From the NCBI RefSeq assembly GCF_051859125.1, contig NZ_JBHYGG010000068.1, positions 12,510 to 76,509 on the forward strand: a stretch of 64,000 nucleotides of DNA, given 5' to 3'. The position numbers and the translations under genes were made by a program. A model generated the notes under the pieces. That model was not told the DNA's origin. It was given only the letters and a program-made list of their open reading frames with translations, and searched no databases. Shown one piece after another: positions 36,114-44,376 of this stretch (the first letter of the stretch is position 1; every line of letters starts with the position of its first letter). Source of the stretch: Gemmata sp051859125. GTDB lineage: Bacteria > Planctomycetota > Planctomycetia > Gemmatales > Gemmataceae.

Positions 36114-39100
36114 TTACTTCGGTGCCGGTGGGAGTTCCGCCTGGGTGCCGGCCGTTCGCAGGCCGTCGCCGGCGAGGCGGATGGCGAGGGTCGCCGGCTT
36201 ACCGGCGCCCGCCAGCTTCACCAGAAGCACGTTCCAGCCCGGGTTCAACTCGGCGGTGAACGGCGTCTCGACGGCCGCACCGTTCGGGGCCGCGGCGACC
36301 GGACTCAGGGCAGCCGCGTCGTTGACCCAGAGCCGCACCGCACCGGCCGTGGCGACCGTGCCGGCCGCCGACTGCTTCTTCTCCGAGAACACGTATGCCC
36401 GCAGGTACGCGCCGCCGTCGCCGGTCAGCACCGGCGACAGGTCGAGCTTGCCGCTCGGCTCGGCGGAGACCAGCTTCCACGCAGTGTCGGTCTTCACCTC
36501 GGGTTTGTCGGCCTTCACGTCGGCAGAGAACCCGCCCACCACCGCGGCCTCCAGCACCTGCCCCCGCAACCCCTCTTGCTCCTTGCGGCTCTTGAGGAAC
36601 GCGAGCAGGTCGATGAACTGCTCGTAGTTCAACTGCGACACGACGTTGTCGGGCATCAGCGACACCTTCGACGGGGCGAGCGAGACCACGTCGGCCTTCG
36701 CGACCCGGACGTCGCGGCCGTTGGCGTCTCGCAGCACCACCTCCTTCGCGTCCTCCTTGATCTTCAGCCCGGTGATGACCTGGTCGTCGGCCGTCGTGAC
36801 CCGGTACGTCTGAAACCCCTCCTTGATCTCCTTGCTCGGCTCGACGATCGACTCGAGCATCTTCTCGACGGTCATGGTGTCCCAGACGCGCGTGAGGTCC
36901 GGGCCGACGCTCCCGCCGACCCCCTCGAGCCGGTGGCACGCGGCGCACGCGAGCAGCTTCGTGTTCAGGTACAGCTCGCGGCCCTTCTTCGGGTCGCCCT
37001 TCTCGGACACGAGCTTGCGGACCTTGTCGATCTGGCCCGGCTCCAGCGACAGCAGGAGCCCGCCGCGGAGCACCTCGGCCTGGAGCTTGGCCATGACCGG
37101 GTCGTCGCCGAACTTCTTGAGCGCGTCGGTGACCTGCGGGAAGAAGTCGCGGGGGAGCTTCTTGGCGACGAACCGCTCGGCGATGAGCTTCGCCCCGGGC
37201 TTGGTGCTGGCGAGGACGATGACGGCCTCGCCGAGCAGCTTCTCGTCGGACTGGTCGAGGAGCTTCTCGGCGGTGCCGCGGGCGGCGGCGATGTCGAGGC
37301 CGGCGAGGGACCGCAGCGCCTCGGCCTTCACCGCCGCCGGGTTGTCGCCGGTCAGCAGCGCCTGGAGGTTCGGCACCACGCTCTTGTCGCCCAGGACGCG
37401 GAGCGCCTTGAGGATCGCGACCCGCTCGGCCTCGGACCGGTTCTCTGTGGTAAGAGCCTGGGCGAGGTTCTGCGACGCCGCCGACATGCGGGTCTCCTCG
37501 ATCGCCTTGATCGCGACGAGCCGCGTGGCCTCGTCCTGTTTGGCGAGCAGCCCCAGAACGAACGACACGGCCTTCGGGTTGTTCTGGCCGTTGGCGGCGA
37601 ACACCTCCACGGCGGCCTGCACGACACTCGCCGGTTCGTTCGGGCGGCGGGCGAGGAAGTCGGCGAGCGGGTCGAGCGACAGCGGCGGGTCGAACTGGTA
37701 GTTGGTGAACGAGCGGATCAGCGCTTCCCGTTGTGCGACCGTGAGGTCGGGCCGCAGGAGCAGGTCGGGCAGCGCGTCGGCGGCCGGCTTCGTGCGGAGC
37801 GTCAGGAACGCCTCGACGGCCTGCTCGCGCTCCTTGTCGCCGGACGCGGCCAGCGCCAGCAGCGCGTCGATCCCCGGCTTGCCGAGCCGCTCCAGGGCGC
37901 GGAGGTAGCCGTCGCGGAGGTACGGGTCGCCGTCGTGGTCGGCCAGGTAGCCGCTGACGAGCGCGCCCGGCGCGGCCTCGCCGCCGACGCGGCCCAGGGC
38001 CATCGCCGCGGCCCGGCGGACGGGCGGCTCGCGGTCGCCGATGGCCCGCACGAGCGTCTCGACCGCCCGGCCGTCCTTCGGCTTGGCGTGCAGCCCCAAA
38101 CCGTCGATGGCGATCCGGCGGACGTCGACCGAGCCGTCGTTGGTCGCGAGCAGCCGGCACACGTCCTCGACGTCGGCGCTCCAGTGCGCCAGCAGCACGC
38201 CGAGCGCCGGGAGCCGGGCCTCGGCCTCGAACCCGCCGGACACGAGCTTCTTCAGCACCAGGTCGCGGGCCTTCGGGCCGCGGCGGACGAGTTCCTTGCG
38301 GGCCTCGACGCGGTCGGTCAGGTCCGGCAGCGCGAGCGCGTCGACGAGCTTGTCGTCCGGGAGTTGCTGGACCTTGGCCCAGCTGTCCATGCCGCGGCGG
38401 GGCAGGGCGGGGGCGTCCTTGGTGCCGGCCCAGGTGATGCGGTACACGCGGCCGTGTTGCCCGTCGCCGGAGAGCTTGCCGGCCCCGCCCGAGTCGGTCC
38501 GCCAGTCGCACACGTAGATCGCGCCGTCCGGACCGGTGACCATCTGGCACGGGCGGAACAGCGGGTCGGTGCTCCGCATGAACTCGAACTCGCCGGTCAC
38601 CTTGAACGTCGCGCCGGTGGGCTCGACCTTGTAGGCGCGGATCAGCTTCCGGTACACGTCCGGGTAGTAGAGGAGCCCCTGGTACTGCTCGGGCAGGTAG
38701 GTGTCGTTGTAGATGAGCAGGCCGGCGGGCGAGCCCCGGCCGGTCTTGAGCATCGGCGGCACCTTTCCGGGCAGCTCGCCGGCGACGGCCCCGCGGGTGA
38801 AGTCCGACCGGCAGCACCGGGCGCCGTTCATGAGCCGCCAGCCGAAGTCGGTCCCCTCGGCGACGTGCATGAGCCGGCACCCCTGGAACTTGCTGCCGTC
38901 CTCCTGGTCGTTGTCGACGTGGAACAGGTTGAACCGGTCGTCGTAGGCGAGGTCGCGGTACGGGTTGCGGTAGCCCAGCGAGAACGCCTCCATGTTCGAG
39001 CCGTCCGGGTTGCACCGGAACACGGCCCCGGTGCGGAGGACCGTGGCGCGGCTCCCGTCGGACCCCTCGGCGTAGTTGTCGTCGTCGCCGCTGGTGATGT

Positions 39101-39797
39101 ACAGCATCCCGTCGTTGCCGATGGTCAGGCCCGACACCTGGTGGTGGTGGAACCCGCAGAACCCCTGGGCGATCGTCTCCCGGAGGGTCCACGGGTCGCT
39201 GGCGTTGGCCGGGCGGTTCGGCGCGCCCGCGCCGGTCGTGGCCTGCGCCCCCTGCCGCCACCGCCGCACGGTGCCGCGGCCGGTGACGTACAGCCACCCC
39301 TCGTGGTACATCACGGTGGACGGCAGCTCCTCCGAGATGATGACCTTCGGCGGGTCGAACTTGCCGGCCGCGTTCGGCTTGAACTGCTTGATGAGGTCGG
39401 TCGTGAACTTCTTCATCGTCGCGACCTGGCGCGCCGTGCCGTCCTTGTACCGGAACGTCTCCTTGACTTCGAACCACTTGTCGCCGGTGACCGGGTCGGG
39501 CCGCCACTCCATGAGGTACAGCGTGCCGTCCGGGCCGAACGTCATGCCGACGGGGTTGATCGTGTCGGGCTCGGAGATCACCACCTCCAGCTTGAACCCC
39601 TCGGGGAGGAAGTACCCCTTGAGTGAGGGGTTGAACTCGCCCTGGTCGACCATCTTGACCGGGAACGGCTCGGGCTTCGGCGGCGAGTGCGGCTGTGAGA
39701 ATTCAGCCGCCGGTTGCGGCGGGGCGGCGGCGAGGTGCGGGGCGTGGGGGGCGAGTCCGAGGGCGAGCAGGAGCGCGGGTAGGGTGGCGGTGCGCAT
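36114..39797 (-). CDS. Giant PVC-type haem-binding membrane-bound dehydrogenase
   Basis: 1227 residues with a signal peptide. Residues about 50-440 form a glucose/sorbosone-dehydrogenase-like beta-propeller (FTPDGTLYLMEWR-like FGPDGTLYLMEWR, SGLTIGNDGMLYITSGDDDNY, LGYRNPYRDLAYD, TGPDGAIYVCDWR). Residues about 470-900 are HEAT-like helical repeats. Near 949 CAACH binds a c-type haem in the PVC cytochrome domain (GPDLTRVWDTMTVEKMLESIVEPSKEIKEGF). A small beta domain ends the chain. Such proteins are a planctomycete/verrucomicrobial family thought to oxidise sugars or alcohols outside the cytoplasm; substrate unknown. Confidence 0.9.
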   Translation of the reverse strand: MRTATLPALLLALGLAPHAPHLAAAPPQPAAEFSQPHSPPKPEPFPVKMVDQGEFNPSLKGYFLPEGFKLEVVISEPDTINPVGMTFGPDGTLYLMEWRPDPVTGDKWFEVKETFRYKDGTARQVATMKKFTTDLIKQFKPNAAGKFDPPKVIISEELPSTVMYHEGWLYVTGRGTVRRWRQGAQATTGAGAPNRPANASDPWTLRETIAQGFCGFHHHQVSGLTIGNDGMLYITSGDDDNYAEGSDGSRATVLRTGAVFRCNPDGSNMEAFSLGYRNPYRDLAYDDRFNLFHVDNDQEDGSKFQGCRLMHVAEGTDFGWRLMNGARCCRSDFTRGAVAGELPGKVPPMLKTGRGSPAGLLIYNDTYLPEQYQGLLYYPDVYRKLIRAYKVEPTGATFKVTGEFEFMRSTDPLFRPCQMVTGPDGAIYVCDWRTDSGGAGKLSGDGQHGRVYRITWAGTKDAPALPRRGMDSWAKVQQLPDDKLVDALALPDLTDRVEARKELVRRGPKARDLVLKKLVSGGFEAEARLPALGVLLAHWSADVEDVCRLLATNDGSVDVRRIAIDGLGLHAKPKDGRAVETLVRAIGDREPPVRRAAAMALGRVGGEAAPGALVSGYLADHDGDPYLRDGYLRALERLGKPGIDALLALAASGDKEREQAVEAFLTLRTKPAADALPDLLLRPDLTVAQREALIRSFTNYQFDPPLSLDPLADFLARRPNEPASVVQAAVEVFAANGQNNPKAVSFVLGLLAKQDEATRLVAIKAIEETRMSAASQNLAQALTTENRSEAERVAILKALRVLGDKSVVPNLQALLTGDNPAAVKAEALRSLAGLDIAAARGTAEKLLDQSDEKLLGEAVIVLASTKPGAKLIAERFVAKKLPRDFFPQVTDALKKFGDDPVMAKLQAEVLRGGLLLSLEPGQIDKVRKLVSEKGDPKKGRELYLNTKLLACAACHRLEGVGGSVGPDLTRVWDTMTVEKMLESIVEPSKEIKEGFQTYRVTTADDQVITGLKIKEDAKEVVLRDANGRDVRVAKADVVSLAPSKVSLMPDNVVSQLNYEQFIDLLAFLKSRKEQEGLRGQVLEAAVVGGFSADVKADKPEVKTDTAWKLVSAEPSGKLDLSPVLTGDGGAYLRAYVFSEKKQSAAGTVATAGAVRLWVNDAAALSPVAAAPNGAAVETPFTAELNPGWNVLLVKLAGAGKPATLAIRLAGDGLRTAGTQAELPPAPK

Positions 39798-39959
39798 GGT
39801 GGGAGAGCGTCTCCTGGGAGGACTCTTCGGCGGCGGTGGTGCGAGTTGGGTTCAGATTACCGCCTGTGCGGGTGGTTCCGAAAGGCAATTTCGGGCAGAA
39901 CTCGGGCGGGGCGGGCGGGATGTGCGGGCCGGGCCGAACCGAGTTGCGTGATGTGTGTC

Positions 39960-39987
39960 TTGTCAGTCGCGGCCGACGCTGTAAATT
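39960..39987 (+). promoter_or_regulatory. Promoter of tRNA-Met
   Basis: TTGTCA (39960-39965) and TAAATT (39982-39987), 16-base spacer, 11 bases before the tRNA. Confidence 0.6.
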
Positions 39988-39998
39988 GATCCTGAGGA

Positions 39999-40071
39999 GG
40001 CGGGGTAGCTCAGTGGTTAGAGCATTCGCTTCATAAGCGAAGGGTCGCGAGTTCAAGCCTCGCCCCCGCTA
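39999..40071 (+). tRNA. tRNA-Met (anticodon CAT)
   Basis: 73 bases: acceptor GGCGGGG/CCCCGCT (one G-T pair) and A73; D stem GCTC/GAGC; anticodon stem TTCGC/GCGAA with loop TTCATAA; T arm GCGAG-TTCAAGC-CTCGC. The 1:72 pair is not mismatched in the initiator fashion and the anticodon stem lacks three G-C pairs, so it is elongator Met; an Ile-CAU tRNA is a less likely alternative. No encoded CCA. Confidence 0.92.
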
Positions 40072-40075
40072 CTGC

Positions 40076-40109
40076 AACAGCCCCTCGTTCTTCGAGGGGC
40101 TGTTTTCAT
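40076..40109 (+). terminator. Intrinsic terminator of tRNA-Met
   Basis: AACAGCCCCTCG (40076-40087) and its perfect complement (40093-40104) with a 5-base loop and T-rich tail, directly after the tRNA. Confidence 0.92.
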
Positions 40110-40173
40110 TCACACACGCGATACCGAACGCGGGTCCGGTTCGGACAACAGGTACTCGCCCGGGGTCGTTAGC

Positions 40174-41877
40174 ATGGCCGAAGCCGAAACAGTTCCGACG
40201 ACGCCCGAACCGGACGCGGTGGGCGGGTTCGCCGCCCTCGGGCTGGACCCCCGCCTGGTCGCGGCGCTGACCGAACTCGGGTACGAGGAGCCGACGCCCA
40301 TCCAGCGCGAGGCGATCCCGCTGCTGCTCACCGGCCGCGACATGGTCGGCCGGGCGGCCACCGGGACCGGCAAGACGGCCGCGTTCGCGCTCCCGCTGCT
40401 CCACCGCCTGACGCGGCCCGACGCCCCGAAGGGCCGACCGGCGGCCCTGATCCTGGTGCCGACCCGCGAACTCGCCATGCAGGTCGCCGAGGCGGTCCAC
40501 AAGTACGGGCGGGCGCTCGGGGTCCGGGTCCTGCCGATCTACGGCGGCCAGGCGATGGGGCAGCAGTTGCGGGCGCTGGAGCGGGGCGTCGAGGTGGTCG
40601 TCGCGACCCCCGGCCGCGCCCTCGACCACGTCCGCCGCGGCACCCTCGCCCTCGCGAACGTCACCGCCGTCGTGCTCGACGAGGCGGACGAGATGCTCGA
40701 CATGGGGTTCGCCGAGGACATCGAGGCGATCCTCAGCGGCACGCCGAAGGGCCGGCAGACGATGCTGTTCTCGGCGACCCTGCCCCCCCGGATCGCGGCC
40801 ATCGCCGAGCGGCACCTGACCGACCCGGTCCGGGTGAACGTCGCCCGCGAAGCGGTGCCGACCGGCGAGGCCCCGAAGGTCCGGCAGACCGCGTACATCA
40901 TCTCCCGGCAGCACAAGCTCGCCGCCCTCGGCCGGGTCCTCGATTTGGAGGCCCCGGCGGCCGCCCTCGTGTTCTGCCGCACCCGGACCGAGGTCGAGGA
41001 GCTCACCGAGGCGCTCGCGGCCCGCGGGTACCGGCCCGAGGCGCTCCACGGGGGCATGGCCCAGGACCAGCGGGACCGGGTGATGCGGCTGTTCCGGGCC
41101 GGCACCGCGGACCTGCTCATCGCCACCGACGTGGCCGCCCGCGGGCTCGACGTCGAGCACCTGACCCACGTGGTCAACTTCCACGTCCCGTGCGACGTCG
41201 AGGCCTACGTCCACCGGATCGGGCGGGTCGGCCGGGCGGGCCGCGAGGGGGTGGCGATCACCCTGGCCGAGCCCCGCGAGCACCGGATGCTGCGGAACAT
41301 CGAGCGGGCGACCGGGCAGCGGATCGAGGCGGCCCGGCTCCCCACGGTCGCGGACCTCCGCGCCCGCCGGCTCGAACTCACCCGCGAGGCGCTCCGCGGG
41401 GCGATCGTCGAGGGCGACCTGGACCGGTTCCGCGTGGTGGTCGAGGCCCTCTCCGCCGAGTTCGACGTCATGGACGTCGCGCTGGCGGCCGTGAAGCTCG
41501 CCCACCGGGCCGAGGGCGGCGACGTCGAGGACGCCGACATCCCGGTCGCGCCCCCGCCCCAGGACCAGCGGTTCGAGCGCGGCGGCCCCGGCCCCGGGTC
41601 CGGTCCCCGGCGGCCCGGCCCCCGCGGCCCGGCCCCCGGCATGGCGCGGCTGTTCATCGGCCTCGGGCGGGAGGCGGGGATCACCCCGCGCGACCTGGTT
41701 GGTGCGATCGCCAACGAGGCCGGGCTCCCGGGCCGGGACATCAGCGGCATCGAGGTCACCGACCGGTTCTCGCTGGTCGAAGTCCCCGAGGAGGCGGCCG
41801 ACTTCGTGGTCGAGGCGCTCAACGGGGTGCGGATGCGGGGCCGCAAGGTGGCCGTCCGCCGCGACCGCGGCCGGTAA
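40174..41877 (+). CDS. DEAD-box ATP-dependent RNA helicase
   Basis: 567 residues. Q motif and Walker A AATGTGKTA (about 61-69), PTREL, TPGR, VLDEADEMLDMGF, SAT, then helicase C with HGGMAQDQRDRVM, TDVAARGLDV and HRIGRVGRAGR. A Gly/Pro/Arg linker (about 465-490) leads to a C-terminal DbpA-type RNA-binding domain (ARLFIGLGREAGITPRDLVGAIANEAGLPG ... FSLVEVPEEAADFVVEALNG). This layout is DeaD/CsdA-like: unwinding structured RNA in ribosome assembly or mRNA turnover. Start ATG has only a weak ribosome site. It ends convergent with the CotH-type gene. Confidence 0.93.
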   Translation: MAEAETVPTTPEPDAVGGFAALGLDPRLVAALTELGYEEPTPIQREAIPLLLTGRDMVGRAATGTGKTAAFALPLLHRLTRPDAPKGRPAALILVPTRELAMQVAEAVHKYGRALGVRVLPIYGGQAMGQQLRALERGVEVVVATPGRALDHVRRGTLALANVTAVVLDEADEMLDMGFAEDIEAILSGTPKGRQTMLFSATLPPRIAAIAERHLTDPVRVNVAREAVPTGEAPKVRQTAYIISRQHKLAALGRVLDLEAPAAALVFCRTRTEVEELTEALAARGYRPEALHGGMAQDQRDRVMRLFRAGTADLLIATDVAARGLDVEHLTHVVNFHVPCDVEAYVHRIGRVGRAGREGVAITLAEPREHRMLRNIERATGQRIEAARLPTVADLRARRLELTREALRGAIVEGDLDRFRVVVEALSAEFDVMDVALAAVKLAHRAEGGDVEDADIPVAPPPQDQRFERGGPGPGSGPRRPGPRGPAPGMARLFIGLGREAGITPRDLVGAIANEAGLPGRDISGIEVTDRFSLVEVPEEAADFVVEALNGVRMRGRKVAVRRDRGR

Positions 41878-41992
41878 GCCGGTGCCGGCCTGCCGCCCCG
41901 CCCTCGCCGACGACACGACGCTCGACCCGGGCATCGGCACCCACCCGAGACGACGCTCAGCGACGACCTGGGCGGCCGTGTCGGAATGGTTC

Positions 41993-42037
41993 TGGGGAGT
42001 AGAGACCGTTTCTGGAGACCCCTCCCCCAACTCCCCA
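41993..42037. terminator. Weak hairpin between convergent helicase and CotH-type genes
   Basis: TGGGGAGT (41993-42000) pairs with ACTCCCCA (42030-42037); within the loop, pyrimidine- and purine-rich stretches partly pair. Position in a convergent gap suggests a bidirectional end, but there is no T-tract. Confidence 0.45.
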
Positions 42038-42080
42038 TAACTATCACGCCCGCAATCGAGCGAGCGACACGTCGGCCGCG

Positions 42081-44144
42081 TCACTTCACGCTCACGGCGA
42101 CCGGGGCGCTCCAGTGACTACACCGGCCGCTGTCGTCGCGCCAGCGGGCGCGGACCCGGTACTCGCCGGGCTCCTTGAACACCTCCGCGGGGATCTCGAT
42201 GACCTTGCCCGGTTCGACCACGGACCGCCAGTGGTCGGCGAGTTCGTACCAGCCGCGCTGGCCGACGCGGCCGACCCGCCACTCGACCGCCGCGGCCTTG
42301 TGGCCCGCGGGCGAGGCGAACGCCGACGCCCCGAACGTGAGCTTGCCGCCGGGCCGGTCCGCGGTCGGCCTCGCGGGGATCTTGTCGTCCCTCGCCTCGT
42401 GCGCGAGGTAGCCCCAGCCGTACCCCCGCTGGTCGCCGTCGTTGGGCGCGTAGTTCTTCGTCGGCCGCGAGTCGGTGCAGAAGTCCACGAGGTACTTGCG
42501 GAACCCGGCGAAGTCCGCGGTCGCCAGTGTCCGCTTGAACGGGCCGCCGAAGTACCCGCCCTCGGCCGGGTTGACGAAGTACCCGTTCTTCGGGTTGATC
42601 CGCGGGTGCATGTTCCACCGGGCCTCGTCGAGCCGCGGCCAGTCCACGGCGTACCCCTTTGGGGTCAGCGCCACCGCGAGGTCGGCCGCGAGTTGCCCCA
42701 CCTGCCCGCCGCGGTCGGTGCCGTCGGCCGCGAACAGGTCGAGTACCTCGCGCGCCCGGTTGCGGTACTCCAGCGCGATCGCCGGGTGCTTCAGGCAGTT
42801 CATCGCCTCGATGTGGCCGGGCTGGTGGTGCCGCGGCACGAAGGTCATGTCCATGTCCCACGGGATCGGCGCCCAGCGGCCGTCCGGGTGGCGGTAGTAC
42901 CCGTGGTTGCCGTCGGGCCGCAGGTCGACGTTGCCGACGAGGCGGTTCAGCGAATGGAAGCTGTAGTAGGCGGGCAGGTCGAGGTTCTTGCGCCACCAGT
43001 CCTCTTTGGGGCTCGACCGCACCCCGGCGAGGAACTTTTCCCACTCCTTCGGGGCGGCGTCGGCGGCCATCCCGTTCGGGACGTGCTTGACCCCGCTCTG
43101 CACGCTGACCACGAGTCCGTCGGCGAGCTTGCGGTCGGCGAGGAGCTTCGGCTCCATGTCGGCGACCGCGACGTACAGCCCCCACAGGTCGCCGGCGAAC
43201 TGGTCCTTCGCGGACACCTCCTCGGGCGTGGCGACGACCCGCCACTGCACCCACGTCGCGAGCGGGGCCGGGACTCCGGCGAGCCGGTACGCCCGGAGCG
43301 CCAGCACCTCGTCGAGACCGGAGATGCCGCGGTGGACCGGGAGGTACGGGGTGGACCCGCCGGGGTTCAGGTTCAGGCTGTCGATCGGGGCCGGGAACGG
43401 CACGCCGTCGTGGTCGACCATCGGCACGTCGTGCCCCTTATTGAACTTCAGCCCCCATTTGTTCTTGCCGGCGATGTGCGCGCTGCCCTGGCCGCGGTTG
43501 CTGAACTGGACGTGGTCGTACACCACGCCGCGGTACACGAGCGTGCCCTGCTGCTTCTGCTTGTGGAAGTTGCCGTCCCACTGGCTCTTGGTCACGTCCT
43601 CGGCCCGGGCGATGAGGTGCAGCGACTGGAGCGTCCCAAAGAACGCCGCGGGGAACGTAACGGCCGGCGTCTTGCCGGGCTCGCGGGAGCCGGACCACGC
43701 GGCCGGGCCGGCGTCGCACCACCACGCGAAGTTCGGGCACGTGTCGTCCGCGGCCGGAGCCCGTACCTCTTTGCCCGCGGCGTCGGCCGCAACAATTCGG
43801 TAGCGCAGGAGCCAGCGGTGCTTCTGGAACGACGCCGGCACGCGAACGGAGAACACGCCGTCGCCGGCCTTCGCGTCGCCCTCCTTGCCGTCGTCGCGCA
43901 TCGGCAGGTCGGTCCAGTCCTTCTCGTACTCGGCGTCGGCCCTGCGGACGTACCTCCCGGGCGCGACGGCCTGGAGCTTGAGAACCGGTTTGGTCGCGCC
44001 GGCGACGCGCGCGCTGACTAGGACCGCGGCGTCCGGCTTCGGCTGGGCCGGGTCGTGGCGGACGTCGGCGATCGCGGGCCTGGGGTCCGCGGCGGACGCG
44101 GGCGGCGCAACCGCGGCCGCAACAATCAGGGCAAGGAGACGCAT
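42081..44144 (-). CDS. CotH kinase family secreted protein
   Basis: 687 residues with a signal peptide (LLALIVAAAVAPPASAAD). Residues about 20-125 form a beta-sandwich (GDGVFSVRVPASFQKHRWLLRYRI). The CotH domain follows: NRGQGSAHIAGKNKWGLKFNKG, NLNPGGSTPYL, GDLWGLYVAVADME, and the catalytic segment NRLVGNVDLRPDGNHGYYRHPDGRW-APIPWDMDMTF, matching the metal-binding PWDMD of CotH pseudokinase-like kinases. A C-terminal Ig/FN3-like domain ends it (EIPAEVFKEPGEYRVRARWRD). Known CotH proteins phosphorylate spore-coat or surface proteins; here it is probably an extracellular protein kinase or wall protein. Confidence 0.85.
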   Translation of the reverse strand: MRLLALIVAAAVAPPASAADPRPAIADVRHDPAQPKPDAAVLVSARVAGATKPVLKLQAVAPGRYVRRADAEYEKDWTDLPMRDDGKEGDAKAGDGVFSVRVPASFQKHRWLLRYRIVAADAAGKEVRAPAADDTCPNFAWWCDAGPAAWSGSREPGKTPAVTFPAAFFGTLQSLHLIARAEDVTKSQWDGNFHKQKQQGTLVYRGVVYDHVQFSNRGQGSAHIAGKNKWGLKFNKGHDVPMVDHDGVPFPAPIDSLNLNPGGSTPYLPVHRGISGLDEVLALRAYRLAGVPAPLATWVQWRVVATPEEVSAKDQFAGDLWGLYVAVADMEPKLLADRKLADGLVVSVQSGVKHVPNGMAADAAPKEWEKFLAGVRSSPKEDWWRKNLDLPAYYSFHSLNRLVGNVDLRPDGNHGYYRHPDGRWAPIPWDMDMTFVPRHHQPGHIEAMNCLKHPAIALEYRNRAREVLDLFAADGTDRGGQVGQLAADLAVALTPKGYAVDWPRLDEARWNMHPRINPKNGYFVNPAEGGYFGGPFKRTLATADFAGFRKYLVDFCTDSRPTKNYAPNDGDQRGYGWGYLAHEARDDKIPARPTADRPGGKLTFGASAFASPAGHKAAAVEWRVGRVGQRGWYELADHWRSVVEPGKVIEIPAEVFKEPGEYRVRARWRDDSGRCSHWSAPVAVSVK

Positions 44145-44376
44145 CGCGGAGTTCCCGTGGGCGTGTTCGCCGGACCCGGACCAGTGTCCGCCCGTGCCGC
44201 CGCCCGGTCAAGGTGCGGACGGGTGGAAAGGCGCGACCGGTGCGACCGCGCGAATCCGCACTTTCATGATCTTGTCATGACCCGGGGGCGGGCCGGACTG
44301 TTATCCTAATCTCTCCAGTTACCCTGCGCGGCGGACGAGTGCGGGGGAGGCCCCGAGGCGTGCGGAGGATCGTCGG

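Noticed and set aside
39999..40071. Initiator tRNA-fMet
   Set aside because: Position 1:72 can pair and the anticodon stem lacks the three consecutive G-C pairs of initiators, so elongator Met is preferred.
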